64,000 bases of DNA from Rhizobium album (GCF_003122325.1 NZ_QFBC01000002.1:620001-684000), one strand, 5' to 3'. Positions 49,346 through 58,166 are shown, counted from the first letter of the stretch. Notes: generated by a model from the letters alone, not told the origin. Made by a program: numbers and translations.

Positions 49346-49474
49346 GCACATGTCCTCAATATCAGCCTGCCCGGAGGGCTGGCCGCAAAATATGGCCTCC
49401 TTATATACCCAAGCCGTGATCTTATCACATTGTCCGACACCGAAGCGACATCGCTTCGGCTGGACACGCCCCAG

Positions 49475-50815
49475 TCAAAGGCTGCGATCGCGAAGCGCCA
49501 GGGCTTTTTCCCGGAACCTGGCGCGGATTTCGGCTTCGTCGATCCCCGGCAGGATACGATCCTCCATGATCACCCGCCCGTCGACGATGGTGGTGACGAC
49601 ATCGTCGGCCCGCGCCGAATAGACGAGCGCGGCCGCATGATCGTAGACCGGCAGGCAATGCGGCTTGTCGAGATCGACGATGATGACATCCGCCTTCTTG
49701 CCCGGGGCCAGCGAACCGACCTCCGGCCGGTTCATCGCCTTCGCGGCGCCATGGGTGGACAGTTCCAGAAGCGCGTTGGTCTTGAGAAATTCCACGTCGC
49801 CAGTCTTGTCCTTGTGGATAATGCCGGCGAATTTCATCTCCTGGAACATGTCCAGCGTATTGTGGCTGGCCGGCCCGTCCGTCGCCAGCCCGACGGTGAT
49901 GCCCGCCTCCTGCATGCAGCGCAGCCGCATCGTGCCGGAATTGAGCTTGGCGTTGCAGCAGGGGCAATGGGCGATCCTGGTGCCCGTCTCCGCCATGATG
50001 TGGATATCGTCGTCGTTGAGCTGGGTGCAATGGGCGGCCGTGACGTCGCCTTTCAGGAAACCCAGCGAATGCAGCCATTGCACCGGCGTCGTGCCGTAGG
50101 TCTCGGCGACATGGGCGATTTCCTGCGGCCCCTCGGCGAGATGGGTGTGGATGACGACATCCTCGGCATCCGCCACTTCCCGCACCAGCCGATACATGTC
50201 GGCACCGCAGGAATAGGGCGCGTGCGGCGACAGAGCCAGGTGGATGCGATCGTTGCCGCTGCGGTGATATAACGCGACGCGATCGCCGAACGTCTCCAGC
50301 GCCTTCCACGACCAGTCAGTGATCGGCTCGTAGATGCCGCGATCGGCAAAACCGTAACCGAGCGTCGCCCGGAGCGGCACCACCTTCAGCGCCTCCAGTT
50401 CCGGGCTGACGGCATAGGCGTCGAAATGTTCGTTGAAGGTGATCATGCCCGATTTCACCATCTCGACCAGGCCCATCAGGCTCGCCCAGTAGAGCGTGTC
50501 GGGATCGAAATTGCGCTTGAGCCGCCACATCGTCTTCAGCCATTCGAAGAGCTGCACGTCTTCCAGCAGTCCGCGCAGCAGCATGTTGGAGGCGATATGG
50601 GTGTGGCAGTTGACGAAACCCGGCATGACGACGCGGCCCCTGGCATCGATCACCTTGGCCGCCCCCTGCGTATCGATCTCGGCGGCCGGTCCGACGGCGG
50701 CGATCGTATCGCCTGATATCGTCAGCGCGCCGCTTTCGATCTTCGGCCGCCCCGCCATCGGCAGGATGACCGCGTTGACGATGGCGATATCCGCCGCTGC
50801 CTGTGTCATGCTCAT
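49475..50815 (-). CDS. Amidohydrolase of the AtzB/8-oxoguanine/SAH deaminase group
   Basis: This 446-residue amidohydrolase has metal ligands in NCHTHIASNMLLRGLLED, VVIHTHLAEGPQE, TAAHCTQLND and GLATDGPASHNTLDMF. The family deaminates heterocycles such as 8-oxoguanine, isoguanine, S-adenosylhomocysteine or hydroxylated triazines. The neighbouring purine transporter and deaminases favour a purine substrate. Its ATG overlaps the stop of the upstream oxygenase gene (ATGA), so the two are translationally coupled. Confidence 0.88.
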   Translation of the reverse strand: MSMTQAAADIAIVNAVILPMAGRPKIESGALTISGDTIAAVGPAAEIDTQGAAKVIDARGRVVMPGFVNCHTHIASNMLLRGLLEDVQLFEWLKTMWRLKRNFDPDTLYWASLMGLVEMVKSGMITFNEHFDAYAVSPELEALKVVPLRATLGYGFADRGIYEPITDWSWKALETFGDRVALYHRSGNDRIHLALSPHAPYSCGADMYRLVREVADAEDVVIHTHLAEGPQEIAHVAETYGTTPVQWLHSLGFLKGDVTAAHCTQLNDDDIHIMAETGTRIAHCPCCNAKLNSGTMRLRCMQEAGITVGLATDGPASHNTLDMFQEMKFAGIIHKDKTGDVEFLKTNALLELSTHGAAKAMNRPEVGSLAPGKKADVIIVDLDKPHCLPVYDHAAALVYSARADDVVTTIVDGRVIMEDRILPGIDEAEIRARFREKALALRDRSL

Positions 50816-51669
50816 GCCGCCTGTGCCGTCGTGCCGTAGGTAATGCCCTTTTCCTTCAGCCAGCGGCGATAGGCGATCGAGGTCGCATCCGCCCGCGTCG
50901 GGATTTCGGTGCGCGGTTCCATCGGCAGGAGCACCGGCCGCTGGTTTTCCAGGATGATGCGGTCCTGCAGGAAGATGACCTGCTGGAAGCCGACCAGCTC
51001 CGTCACCGTCGAGACGTCGTCGATCAGGAACATCACCGGATGCGCCCGGCAGCGATCCGGATCGAGCGGCTGGACGAAGAGGCAGATCAGGTCCTGGCGC
51101 GTCTCGGAATTCGGACAGGTCTTGTAGAGCAGCGTCGTGAACGGCGTCATCACCCGGTAGACATATTGCGTCATCAGGCCGCCGGTGGCCGACAACGCCG
51201 CCTGCGGCTGGAAGAACTGGCAGTTCGTCGCCCAGACCTCGTCGACGTCGCGGCGAATCTCGGCATTGTAATGAAGCACTTCCGTATGCGGCTCGGCGCC
51301 GAGGATATCGGTGTGCACGAAGGGGAAGTGCGCCATGTCGAGGAAATTCTCGACAATGCGCAGCGCCGACGCCTTGACCGACACCACGCCGCAATTGACG
51401 ACGCGCCGGTCCGGCTCATGGGCCTCGGGAATGGGAAACAGATCGTGGTTCGGGCTGCCGAGCGTCGTCCAGATGAAACCGTAGCGGCGGATGATCGGCA
51501 GTTGCCGCTCCTCGCCCTCCGGCGTGATGGTGATCGTGCCGTCAGCCGTGCGCGTCACGTCGAGATCGGTGCCGAGCAGCCGGTTGCGCGAGGCGCCGTA
51601 GGGGATCAGCGTTTCGGTATCGATGACGTGCCACTGGTCGAGAGCGGCCTTGTCGGTGCATGTGCCCAT
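50812..51669 (-). CDS. Rieske-less non-heme iron oxygenase catalytic subunit (NdmC-like architecture)
   Basis: This 285-residue protein is related to VanA-type Rieske oxygenases. The N-terminal flanks of a Rieske domain remain (LLGTDLDVTRTADG, then RRYGFIWTTLG), but the C-x-H...C-x2-H cluster region between them is gone, reduced to about 13 residues. The mononuclear-iron site is intact: N108-x2-D111-x2-H114-x4-H119 (ENFLDMAHFPFVH) and a likely third ligand at D236 (QDRIILENQ). It therefore needs a Rieske domain in trans; the protein at 57456-58166 is the obvious candidate. Co-translated with the amidohydrolase and in the purine-transporter operon, so a purine substrate is inferred. AGAGGC precedes the ATG. 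Confidence 0.85.
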   Translation of the reverse strand: MGTCTDKAALDQWHVIDTETLIPYGASRNRLLGTDLDVTRTADGTITITPEGEERQLPIIRRYGFIWTTLGSPNHDLFPIPEAHEPDRRVVNCGVVSVKASALRIVENFLDMAHFPFVHTDILGAEPHTEVLHYNAEIRRDVDEVWATNCQFFQPQAALSATGGLMTQYVYRVMTPFTTLLYKTCPNSETRQDLICLFVQPLDPDRCRAHPVMFLIDDVSTVTELVGFQQVIFLQDRIILENQRPVLLPMEPRTEIPTRADATSIAYRRWLKEKGITYGTTAQAA

Positions 51670-51682
51670 AGCCTCTGCCTTT

Positions 51683-51946
51683 CTACTGGCTGTAAATCCT
51701 GTCCATGACAGTCTGGTGTTTTGCGAGCAGGCTTTCAACATCGGTGTGGCGGAACTCGCTCGAGCCGATGATCTGACGTCCGTTGATATAGGAATAGTCG
51801 GCCTTGAACGGGCCGCACATCACCAGTGCGGCCAGGGGATCGCGCTGGGTGCCGGACAGCCCGAGTTGGCTCCGATCGATGGCAATAACATCGGCGCTCA
51901 TACCGGGCGCCAGATGGCTGATGTTCTTGACCAGCAGAGTCGGCAT
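51683..51946 (-). pseudogene. Internally deleted amidohydrolase remnant (87 residues)
   Basis: The frame starts with MPTLLVKNI, like the N-terminus of 8-oxoguanine-deaminase-type amidohydrolases. It passes after about 12 residues straight into their C-terminal end (APGMSADVIAIDRSQLGL, DPLAALVMCGPFKADY, INGRQII). All catalytic metal ligands are missing. It keeps a good start (GAGGAT) and an intact frame, so it is probably translated. It lies between the permease gene and the oxygenase gene, with 10- and 13-base gaps. A relic is most likely; a retained structural role cannot be excluded. Confidence 0.7.
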
Positions 51947-51956
51947 CGTAAAATCC

Positions 51957-52892
51957 TCAGCGTACGTCGCGATAATAGGGTTCACCAAGGGCGGCGGGTG
52001 CGGCCATGATGCGGCGCATGCGCTGCCAGGCGACAACAGGCACGATGATGAAGGCGATGGTGCCAAGGTACGGCAGCATCGACAGGATCGGCGCCGCGAT
52101 CGGCCAGTTGCGCGCCTGGCCGACGAAACCGAGCGAGGTGATCAGGCCGAACAGCAGCGCCGCGCCCACCGCATTCAGCGGCCGGTATCCCGCAAAAATG
52201 ACCAGCGACACCGCGATCCAGCCACGCCCCGCCACCACGCCCTCCGACCAGGACGGCACGAAGGCGAGCGTCAGGTAGGCGCCTGCCCCGCCAGCCAGCG
52301 CCGAACCGGCCGCGACATACCAGAAGCGGATTTTCTGCACCGGGATGCCGGCAGCATCGGCGGCGGCCGGATTTTCGCCGAGCGCGCGCATATTCAGCCC
52401 GTGGCGGGTACGGAACATCAGGTAATGCAAGGCGATCGGCAGCACGATGTAGATCAGGTAGACGAGGATGTTCTGGGTGAACAGGCCGCGGCCGATGACC
52501 GGGATCTCGCTGAGATAGGGGATGGCGATCGGCGCGAAGGTGGCCGGCGCCGGCATGCCGGAATAGGCCTTGCCGATGGTGGCGGCGAAACCGGTGCCCA
52601 TCAGCGTCAGGGCAAGGCCGCAGAGCACCTGGTTGGCGCGGATATAGACGGTGACGAAAGCGAAGACGCAGCCGACCATGAGGCCGACCAGCAGGGCGCA
52701 GAGGAAACCGAGCGCCGGATTGGGAATGGCGACGACGGTGGCGATGCCGGTGATGGCGCCGAGCGCCATCAGGCCTTCCGCGCCGAGATTGACCACGCCC
52801 ACCCGCTCGGCCAGCACTTCGCCGAGTGCCGCGAGCGCCAGCACGCCGCCGGCGAGGATGGATGTCTGGATGAGGCCGGCGATAAGATCCAT
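51957..52892 (-). CDS. Nucleoside/purine-type ABC transporter permease
   Basis: This 311-residue permease of the branched-chain/nucleoside type (YufQ-like) has about nine helices and the conserved GAEGLMALGAITG and GRGWIAVSLVIFAGYRP segments. It pairs with the permease encoded just upstream to transport nucleosides or purine bases delivered by the BMP-family binding protein. Confidence 0.9.
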   Translation of the reverse strand: MDLIAGLIQTSILAGGVLALAALGEVLAERVGVVNLGAEGLMALGAITGIATVVAIPNPALGFLCALLVGLMVGCVFAFVTVYIRANQVLCGLALTLMGTGFAATIGKAYSGMPAPATFAPIAIPYLSEIPVIGRGLFTQNILVYLIYIVLPIALHYLMFRTRHGLNMRALGENPAAADAAGIPVQKIRFWYVAAGSALAGGAGAYLTLAFVPSWSEGVVAGRGWIAVSLVIFAGYRPLNAVGAALLFGLITSLGFVGQARNWPIAAPILSMLPYLGTIAFIIVPVVAWQRMRRIMAAPAALGEPYYRDVR

Positions 52893-52904
52893 GGCGAAAA
52901 ATCC

Positions 52905-53957
52905 TCAGGCCTTGGCCGGTTCGGTGCGGATGATGCGGTAATGCGCCAGCTCGTCACCGATGGCGGTGAAGAACAGGATGAGGCCGGTGATGGCGAGCAC
53001 GGTGGACACGTTCAGCCCCTGCGTCTGCAGGATGATGCCGGAATTGAGGATGATGCCCATCAGCGCCGCGCCCGCCAGCACACCCAGCGCCGAACCGCGC
53101 GCCAGAACGGCGACCATGATGCCGAGATAGCCGAAATTGTTGGAAATGCCGCCCTGCAGGCGATGCACGGTGCCGGCCACCTCGAACATGCCGGCAATGC
53201 CGGCAATGGCGCCCGACAGCAGCATGACGAGGATGAGGTGCCGGCGAAACGGCATGCCGGCATATTTCGCCGCCTGCGGATTGGAGCCGGCAATCCGCAC
53301 CTCATAACCCCAGCGGGTGAAGGCAAGCACGGCTGCGACCAGGATGGTGATCACCACCGCCAGCGGAAAACCCCAATGGACGATGCCCCAGAATTCCGGA
53401 ATGTCGTGCGGCAGCCGCGCCGTGGTGGCGAGCGCCTGGCCGCCCGGATCGAGCCATGGGCCGGTCGCCACCCAGTAGACCAGCAGGGTGGCGACGAAGT
53501 TGAGGAGCAGCGTGGTGATCAGCTCGTTGACGTCGGCATAGGCCCGCGCCAGCGTCGGGATGAGGATCCACAATGCGCCGCCGATGGCGCCGGCGACGAA
53601 CATCAGCGGCAGCATCACAATGCTCGGGCCGGGGATGAACAGGGCCACGCCGGTCGCCGCGAAGGCGCCGGCATAAAACTGGCCCTCGCCGCCGATGTTC
53701 CACGCGCCGATGCGCTGGGCGACGGCGACGGAGAGGCCGGTGAGGATCAACGGCGTCACCAGGAGGCCGACATCCTCCAGCCCGAAGCTGGAGCCGAAGG
53801 TGGCCTTGATCACCTGGCCCGCAAGTTTCAGCGGGCTGGCGCCGGTGCCGGCGAGGATGATGCCGGCAACCAGCAGCGCCAGCACAATCGCCACAACGCG
53901 GGCGGCAAGGGCAGCGGATGGCGGGGCGGACGGAAAACGCTGGACACGAACGGACAC
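52905..53957 (-). CDS. Nucleoside/purine-type ABC transporter permease
   Basis: This 350-residue permease (YufP-like) has about eight to nine helices. WNIGGEGQFYAGAFAATG and VNELITTLLLNFVATLLVYW are family hallmarks. It starts 2 bases after the ATPase stop and ends 12 bases before the second permease. Confidence 0.9.
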   Translation of the reverse strand: MSVRVQRFPSAPPSAALAARVVAIVLALLVAGIILAGTGASPLKLAGQVIKATFGSSFGLEDVGLLVTPLILTGLSVAVAQRIGAWNIGGEGQFYAGAFAATGVALFIPGPSIVMLPLMFVAGAIGGALWILIPTLARAYADVNELITTLLLNFVATLLVYWVATGPWLDPGGQALATTARLPHDIPEFWGIVHWGFPLAVVITILVAAVLAFTRWGYEVRIAGSNPQAAKYAGMPFRRHLILVMLLSGAIAGIAGMFEVAGTVHRLQGGISNNFGYLGIMVAVLARGSALGVLAGAALMGIILNSGIILQTQGLNVSTVLAITGLILFFTAIGDELAHYRIIRTEPAKA

Positions 53958-53959
53958 GA

Positions 53960-55558
53960 TCAGGCCTCCGCAGTGCTGGCGGCGGCAAAACCGCCGCGCT
54001 GGCCGCCCATCATCAGGCCGATGTCTTCGATGCTGGCGCTGCCGGTTTCGGCAATGCCCATGATTTCGCCATGGAACATCACGGCGATGCGATCGGAGAG
54101 GTTCAACAATTCCTCCAGCTCTTCTGAAATCAGGATGACGCCGACGCCGAGATCGCGCAGCTCGACGAAATAACGCATCATCGTGTTGATGGCGCCAACG
54201 TCGAGGCCGCGGCTCGGATAGGCTGCGATCAGCACCTTGTCGGCGATGCGCATCTCGCGACGGGCGACGAGGCGCTGCTGGTTGCCGCCGGAGAGGTTGC
54301 GCACCGGCATGCCGAAATCCGGCACCATGACGGAGGCCGCCTCGGCGATCTGCCGCGCGAGGCCGATGGCGGCGCGCGGACGGAAGAAGCGGCCGGCGGA
54401 GACCGGCGGTTTCATATATTCACGGATCACCGCATTGTCGGTGACGCTGAGCGCCGGCGCAAGGCCGCTGTAAAGCCGGTCCTCCGGGATATGCCCGACG
54501 CCGAAGGCGGCGAACTCGGCCGCGCCGGCGCCGGAAAAATCCTTGCCGCCGACGACGATTTCGCCCGATGCCGCCGGCCGCATGCCGGTCAGAACCTGGC
54601 TCAACTCCTTCTGGCCGTTGCCGGCAACGCCGGCGATCCCCAGAATTTCGCCGGCATGGATATCGAGCGAAATGCCCTTCAGCACCGTATTGCCGTCGCC
54701 GTTGCGGGCGGAAACCGAGCGCAGGCGCATGACCGGCGCTGTGGAGACAGGAGCTGCATTCGGCCCGCGGGCGCGCAAATTGCTGAGCACGATGTCGTGG
54801 CCGACCATCAGCCGGGCCAGCATCTTCTGCGAACAGTCCTTCGTCAGTTCCGTCGTCACCTTGCGGCCGCCGCGCAGCACGGTGATGCGGTCGGATATCT
54901 CCAAAACCTCGTCCAGCTTGTGGCTGATGAAGATGACGGCATTGCCGCGCGAGACGAATTCCTTCAGCGCCTTGAAAAGCTCGTGCGCCTCGGCCGGCGT
55001 CAGCACGGCGGTCGGTTCGTCGAGAATCAGGACGCGGGCGTTGCGGGTCAGGACGCGGAGGATTTCGACACGCTGCTGTTCGCCGGTGGAAAGATCGCCG
55101 ACACGCGCCTGCGGCCGGACGGCGAGGTTGAGCGCCTTGGCAAGGTCTGCCGTGCGCGCCTCCAGCGCCTGGGCGCTGATGCGCTTCGGCGTCTCATCCC
55201 AGCCGAGATGGATATTTTCCGCCACGGTGAAGGCTTTCACCAGCTTGAAATGCTGGTGGACCATGCCGATGCCGGACGCGATCGCCTCGACCGGCGAGGC
55301 GAACGTCCTGGCATACCCGTCGATGATGATCTCGCCGGCATCGGGCTGGTAAATGCCGGTGAGGATGTTCATCAGGGTCGACTTGCCGGCGCCGTTTTCG
55401 CCCAGCAATGCATGGATTTCCCCCGGCATCACGTCGAGATCGACGTCCTTGTTGGCGATGACGCCGGGGAAATATTTGCAGATACCCTTGAGCAGCACGA
55501 GCGGCGGCGTTCCCGGAGCAATCTCCATGGTGGCAGGTGTTGCGGCAGACGCTGTCAT
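53960..55558 (-). CDS. Nucleoside/purine-type ABC transporter ATPase (double domain)
   Basis: This 532-residue tandem ATPase is of the YufO/RbsA type. Domain 1 has GENGAGKST, LSTGEQQRVEIL and LILDEPTAVLTP. Domain 2 has the degenerate loop GVAGNGQKEL, LSGGNQQRLVARRE and a Walker B with Tyr (AAYPSRGLDVG). A degenerate second site is usual in this family. The sequence upstream of 55558 in the same frame belongs to the binding-protein gene in another frame and is not part of the product. Confidence 0.93.
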   Translation of the reverse strand: MTASAATPATMEIAPGTPPLVLLKGICKYFPGVIANKDVDLDVMPGEIHALLGENGAGKSTLMNILTGIYQPDAGEIIIDGYARTFASPVEAIASGIGMVHQHFKLVKAFTVAENIHLGWDETPKRISAQALEARTADLAKALNLAVRPQARVGDLSTGEQQRVEILRVLTRNARVLILDEPTAVLTPAEAHELFKALKEFVSRGNAVIFISHKLDEVLEISDRITVLRGGRKVTTELTKDCSQKMLARLMVGHDIVLSNLRARGPNAAPVSTAPVMRLRSVSARNGDGNTVLKGISLDIHAGEILGIAGVAGNGQKELSQVLTGMRPAASGEIVVGGKDFSGAGAAEFAAFGVGHIPEDRLYSGLAPALSVTDNAVIREYMKPPVSAGRFFRPRAAIGLARQIAEAASVMVPDFGMPVRNLSGGNQQRLVARREMRIADKVLIAAYPSRGLDVGAINTMMRYFVELRDLGVGVILISEELEELLNLSDRIAVMFHGEIMGIAETGSASIEDIGLMMGGQRGGFAAASTAEA

Positions 55559-55590
55559 GCTGTTCTCCGGACCTTTCGATCGTGCTGGCC

Positions 55591-56703
55591 TCAGAGGCCG
55601 ACGACGCCTTCGATCGACCAATCCCAGTTGTAGAGTTCTTCTTCGGTCATGGTCTGGCCGGCGGCGACCTTCACATTGCCCTTCGAATCCTTGATTTCGC
55701 CGGTGAACGGGCTCCAGCCGCCGAGGATCTTTTCGCGGATGGCATCGGCCTGCTTGCGGGCTTCTTCCGGAACCGTCTCGCCCCAGGCATCGCGATCGAC
55801 GCCGGCACCCATGGCCAGCAACGTTTGCGACGGCGTCCACTTGCCTTCGAGGCGCAGGCGCACCTGCTCGACGTAATATTTCTTGAAGTCGATGACGATC
55901 GACGAGACATAGGCCTTGGGGCCGTAACGGCGGATGTCGGTGTTCCACATCACCGCCTTGGCGCCACGCTGTTCGGCGACCTGCAGGTAACCCGCCTCGT
56001 CCATGATGCCGAACAGCAAGTCACAGCCGTTGTCGAGCAACGCCGTGCCGGCCTGGGTGGCAGCCTGCGGATCGAACCACGAGTTGATGACGACGACCTG
56101 GATCGTGGCATTGGGATTGACCGAGCGGGCGCCCATCAGGAAGGCGTTGGTGCCGGAAAAGACCGAAGGAACCGGGAAGGAAGCGACGTAACCGAGCTTG
56201 CCGGTCTTGCTCATCAGGCCGGCGGCGACGCCGGTGACATAGGTCGGATACCAGTGTGACAGGTAATAGGTGGACAGGTTTTCGAGCGGATTGCGGCCGT
56301 CGCACTCATAAAAGGCAACCTCCGGCGAGCGCTTGGCGACGTCGTAGAGGAAATCGCCGTAGTTCGAGGTGGCGAACACCATGTTGGCGCCTTCGGAGAC
56401 GAACTGGCGGTACGTACGGGTGGCATCGGCCGAATAGGGAATGCTTTCGACGAACAGGGTCTTCAGCTTGGGGAAGGCCTCCTGCACCGCCTTCATGCCC
56501 TGGTCATGGCTCCAGGTCCAGCCTTCGTCGGTCACCGGGCCGGTATGGCCGAAGGCGATCACGGCGTTTTCTTCCGCCACGGCCGCCAGCGGCTCGGCGG
56601 CGCGTGCCGGACGGATCAGGCCGCCCGGCAGCAACAGCGACGTGCCGGCGGCAGCGCCCATGTTCAGAAAGCCGCGGCGGGAGAGATTACGCAGGTCGAT
56701 CAT
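55591..56703 (-). CDS. BMP-family ABC transporter substrate-binding protein
   Basis: This 370-residue periplasmic protein of the Bmp/PnrA family binds nucleosides or purine bases. It has a twin-arginine signal (LSRRGFLNMGAAAGTSLLLP), then a PnrA-like core (FGHTGPVTDEGWTWSHDQGM, FATSNYGDFLYDVAKRSPEV). AGGGGAACAC precedes ATG 56703. It is the first gene of the leftward purine operon, so expression starts in the 56704-57191 divergent region. Confidence 0.92.
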   Translation of the reverse strand: MIDLRNLSRRGFLNMGAAAGTSLLLPGGLIRPARAAEPLAAVAEENAVIAFGHTGPVTDEGWTWSHDQGMKAVQEAFPKLKTLFVESIPYSADATRTYRQFVSEGANMVFATSNYGDFLYDVAKRSPEVAFYECDGRNPLENLSTYYLSHWYPTYVTGVAAGLMSKTGKLGYVASFPVPSVFSGTNAFLMGARSVNPNATIQVVVINSWFDPQAATQAGTALLDNGCDLLFGIMDEAGYLQVAEQRGAKAVMWNTDIRRYGPKAYVSSIVIDFKKYYVEQVRLRLEGKWTPSQTLLAMGAGVDRDAWGETVPEEARKQADAIREKILGGWSPFTGEIKDSKGNVKVAAGQTMTEEELYNWDWSIEGVVGL

Positions 56704-57191
56704 GTGTTCCCCTTTTGATTGTAATGTCCAAGACATGAAAACTTTTGCGAAGCGGCACGGGAGTCTCGTCCTTTTCCGACGCAACAACCGTGCCAGTTGC
56801 CGGCAATCCCGGCAGGCTGCGCTCCGGCCGTTGGTGCGGACCGGAACGCGCCTTGAACGAGACCGAAAGCCGTCGGCCACGCCTAAAGGCAGCAGAAACG
56901 CCTGTGCGCCTCGCCCGAAAAAACGCTGGATCTTCGCTTGCTGACGCCTGTCGGCGGCCGATGGGAAAACTGTTTCAGATATGAGTTGTTCGCAATAGAG
57001 CCAATTTTTGCAGCCCGGCAATGCGCAGAAGGCAACATCCCGATCAAAAAAACCGCTTGAACTCCGGCTGCCCCAGTGCCTAAAATGCCTAAATCAGCGG
57101 CATGGCTATTTTTTAGGCTTGCAGCTCATGAATACGGCAAAGGGAATGGAATGACATCGATCTGTCGAATCGACGCGGGACGGGACTGAGA
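56704..57191. other. Divergent intergenic region of the purine locus
   Basis: This 488-base region separates the two purine operons. No gene is supported. It is GC-rich near the leftward gene and becomes AT-rich after about 56960. A good rightward promoter with overlapping repeats lies at 57057-57118. I could not place the leftward promoter with confidence. Confidence 0.7.
57057..57118 (+). promoter_or_regulatory. Rightward promoter with TGCCTAAA repeats
   Basis: TTGAAC (57057-57062) and TAAAAT (57081-57086) are spaced 18 bases. The -10 is overlapped by two direct copies of TGCCTAAA (57077-57084 and 57086-57093), and an inverted copy TTTTAGGC lies at 57111-57118. This arrangement suggests a repressor or LysR-type control site for the Rieske/GST/adenine-deaminase operon. 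Confidence 0.55.
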
Positions 57192-57425
57192 ATGGAAGAA
57201 GCCAGCTTCACCTTTCTCGGCCGCCTCGAACCGGAGAGCTTCCTGGAGTTCGCCCGCCACCGCGCCCGCCGCCTGGATATCGCCCTGACGATCGGTGCCT
57301 GCAGCGCGGCGGCGATCGAGCTTTCCGTTGCCGGCGACGAGGTGCTGGTCGACGCCTTCGAGATGGCCTGCAGCCTCGGGCCTTATGACTGCATAATTCT
57401 GGATGTCGTGCGCACCGGCCATTGA
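57192..57425 (+). CDS. Small acylphosphatase-like protein lacking catalytic residues
   Basis: This 77-residue protein's spacing of FLGRLEPESFLEFARHRARR, AAIELSVAGDEVLVDAFE and GPYDCIILDVV follows the acylphosphatase fold. The catalytic Arg of the GxGFR loop and the catalytic Asn are not present, so enzyme activity is doubtful. It is the first gene of the rightward purine operon, 30 bases before the Rieske gene. The fold assignment is tentative; it could be a binding or regulatory adaptor. Confidence 0.55.
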   Translation: MEEASFTFLGRLEPESFLEFARHRARRLDIALTIGACSAAAIELSVAGDEVLVDAFEMACSLGPYDCIILDVVRTGH

Positions 57426-57455
57426 TGGCCGGCCGGCGCTTATGGAGCGTTTGAT

Positions 57456-58166
57456 ATGATTGAACACAAGAGCTGGATACCGGTGGCACTTTCCACCGCG
57501 CTGGAGCCGGGAACCTCGGCAGGAACGCTGGTCGGCGGCGGCGAACTGGTGGTGTGGCGCGACACCAGGGGTGCCGCGCATGTCTGGGAAGACCGCTGTC
57601 CGCATCGCGGCATGCGCATGAGTTTCGGTTTCGTGCGCGGCGACCACATCGCCTGCCTCTATCACGGCTGGCAATACGACACCGCTGGCCAGTGCCAATA
57701 TATCCCGGCGCACCCGACCCTCGACGTGCCGAAGACCATCAAGGTGCCGACCTATACGGCGGCGGAAAAGGGCGGCATCATCTGGGCGGCGCCGTCCTCG
57801 GAAGCAGCGGAAGCCGCTATCCCGGTCGAGGATGGCGAAGTGGTGCCCGTCCGCAGCATCTACATCGATCGCCCGTTCGCGGCCGTGCTTGCGGCGCTGA
57901 CAAACGCCAACATCCCCGCCTTCACCGGTGATACCGCGCCGCGCTTCGAAACCATCGCCGACGGGATCGTTATCGTCTCCACCGGCGCCGACCGCCTGCT
58001 GATCGCCTGCCAGCCCTTCAACCCGACGCGTACAGCGCTGCACCTCGTCATCCAGGGGTCGGCGGAAACCTATGGCGGTGCCGGGCAGAAACACTTCGCC
58101 CGCTGGGCGGAAACCTTCCGCCTGCTGCTGGAAACCGCCTCTACACCCGTTGCGGAGGTGGCATGA
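57456..58166 (+). CDS. Stand-alone Rieske [2Fe-2S] protein without oxygenase site
   Basis: This 236-residue protein has an N-terminal Rieske domain like that of VanA-type oxygenases with C48-x-H50 (CPHRGMRMSFGF) and C67-x2-H70 (CLYHGW). The remaining 130 or so residues resemble a shrunken oxygenase C-domain but contain no N/D-x2-H-x4-H iron site. It can therefore pass electrons but not activate oxygen. It is complementary to the Rieske-less catalytic protein at 50812-51669. Its stop overlaps the GST-like start (ATGA), so the two are made together. Confidence 0.88.
   Translation: MIEHKSWIPVALSTALEPGTSAGTLVGGGELVVWRDTRGAAHVWEDRCPHRGMRMSFGFVRGDHIACLYHGWQYDTAGQCQYIPAHPTLDVPKTIKVPTYTAAEKGGIIWAAPSSEAAEAAIPVEDGEVVPVRSIYIDRPFAAVLAALTNANIPAFTGDTAPRFETIADGIVIVSTGADRLLIACQPFNPTRTALHLVIQGSAETYGGAGQKHFARWAETFRLLLETASTPVAEVA

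Noticed and set aside
49475-51394. Apparent 639-residue amidohydrolase fusion
   Set aside because: The first 190 or so residues are an out-of-frame reading of the oxygenase gene; the real start at 50815 overlaps the oxygenase stop.
51804-54173. 789-residue open frame opposite the purine permease genes
   Set aside because: Shadow frame with His/Asp/Arg-rich composition; the opposite strand encodes clear permeases.
53960-55948. Apparent 662-residue ATPase with N-terminal extension
   Set aside because: The extension is an out-of-frame reading of the BMP-family binding protein; the standard ATPase start is at 55558.
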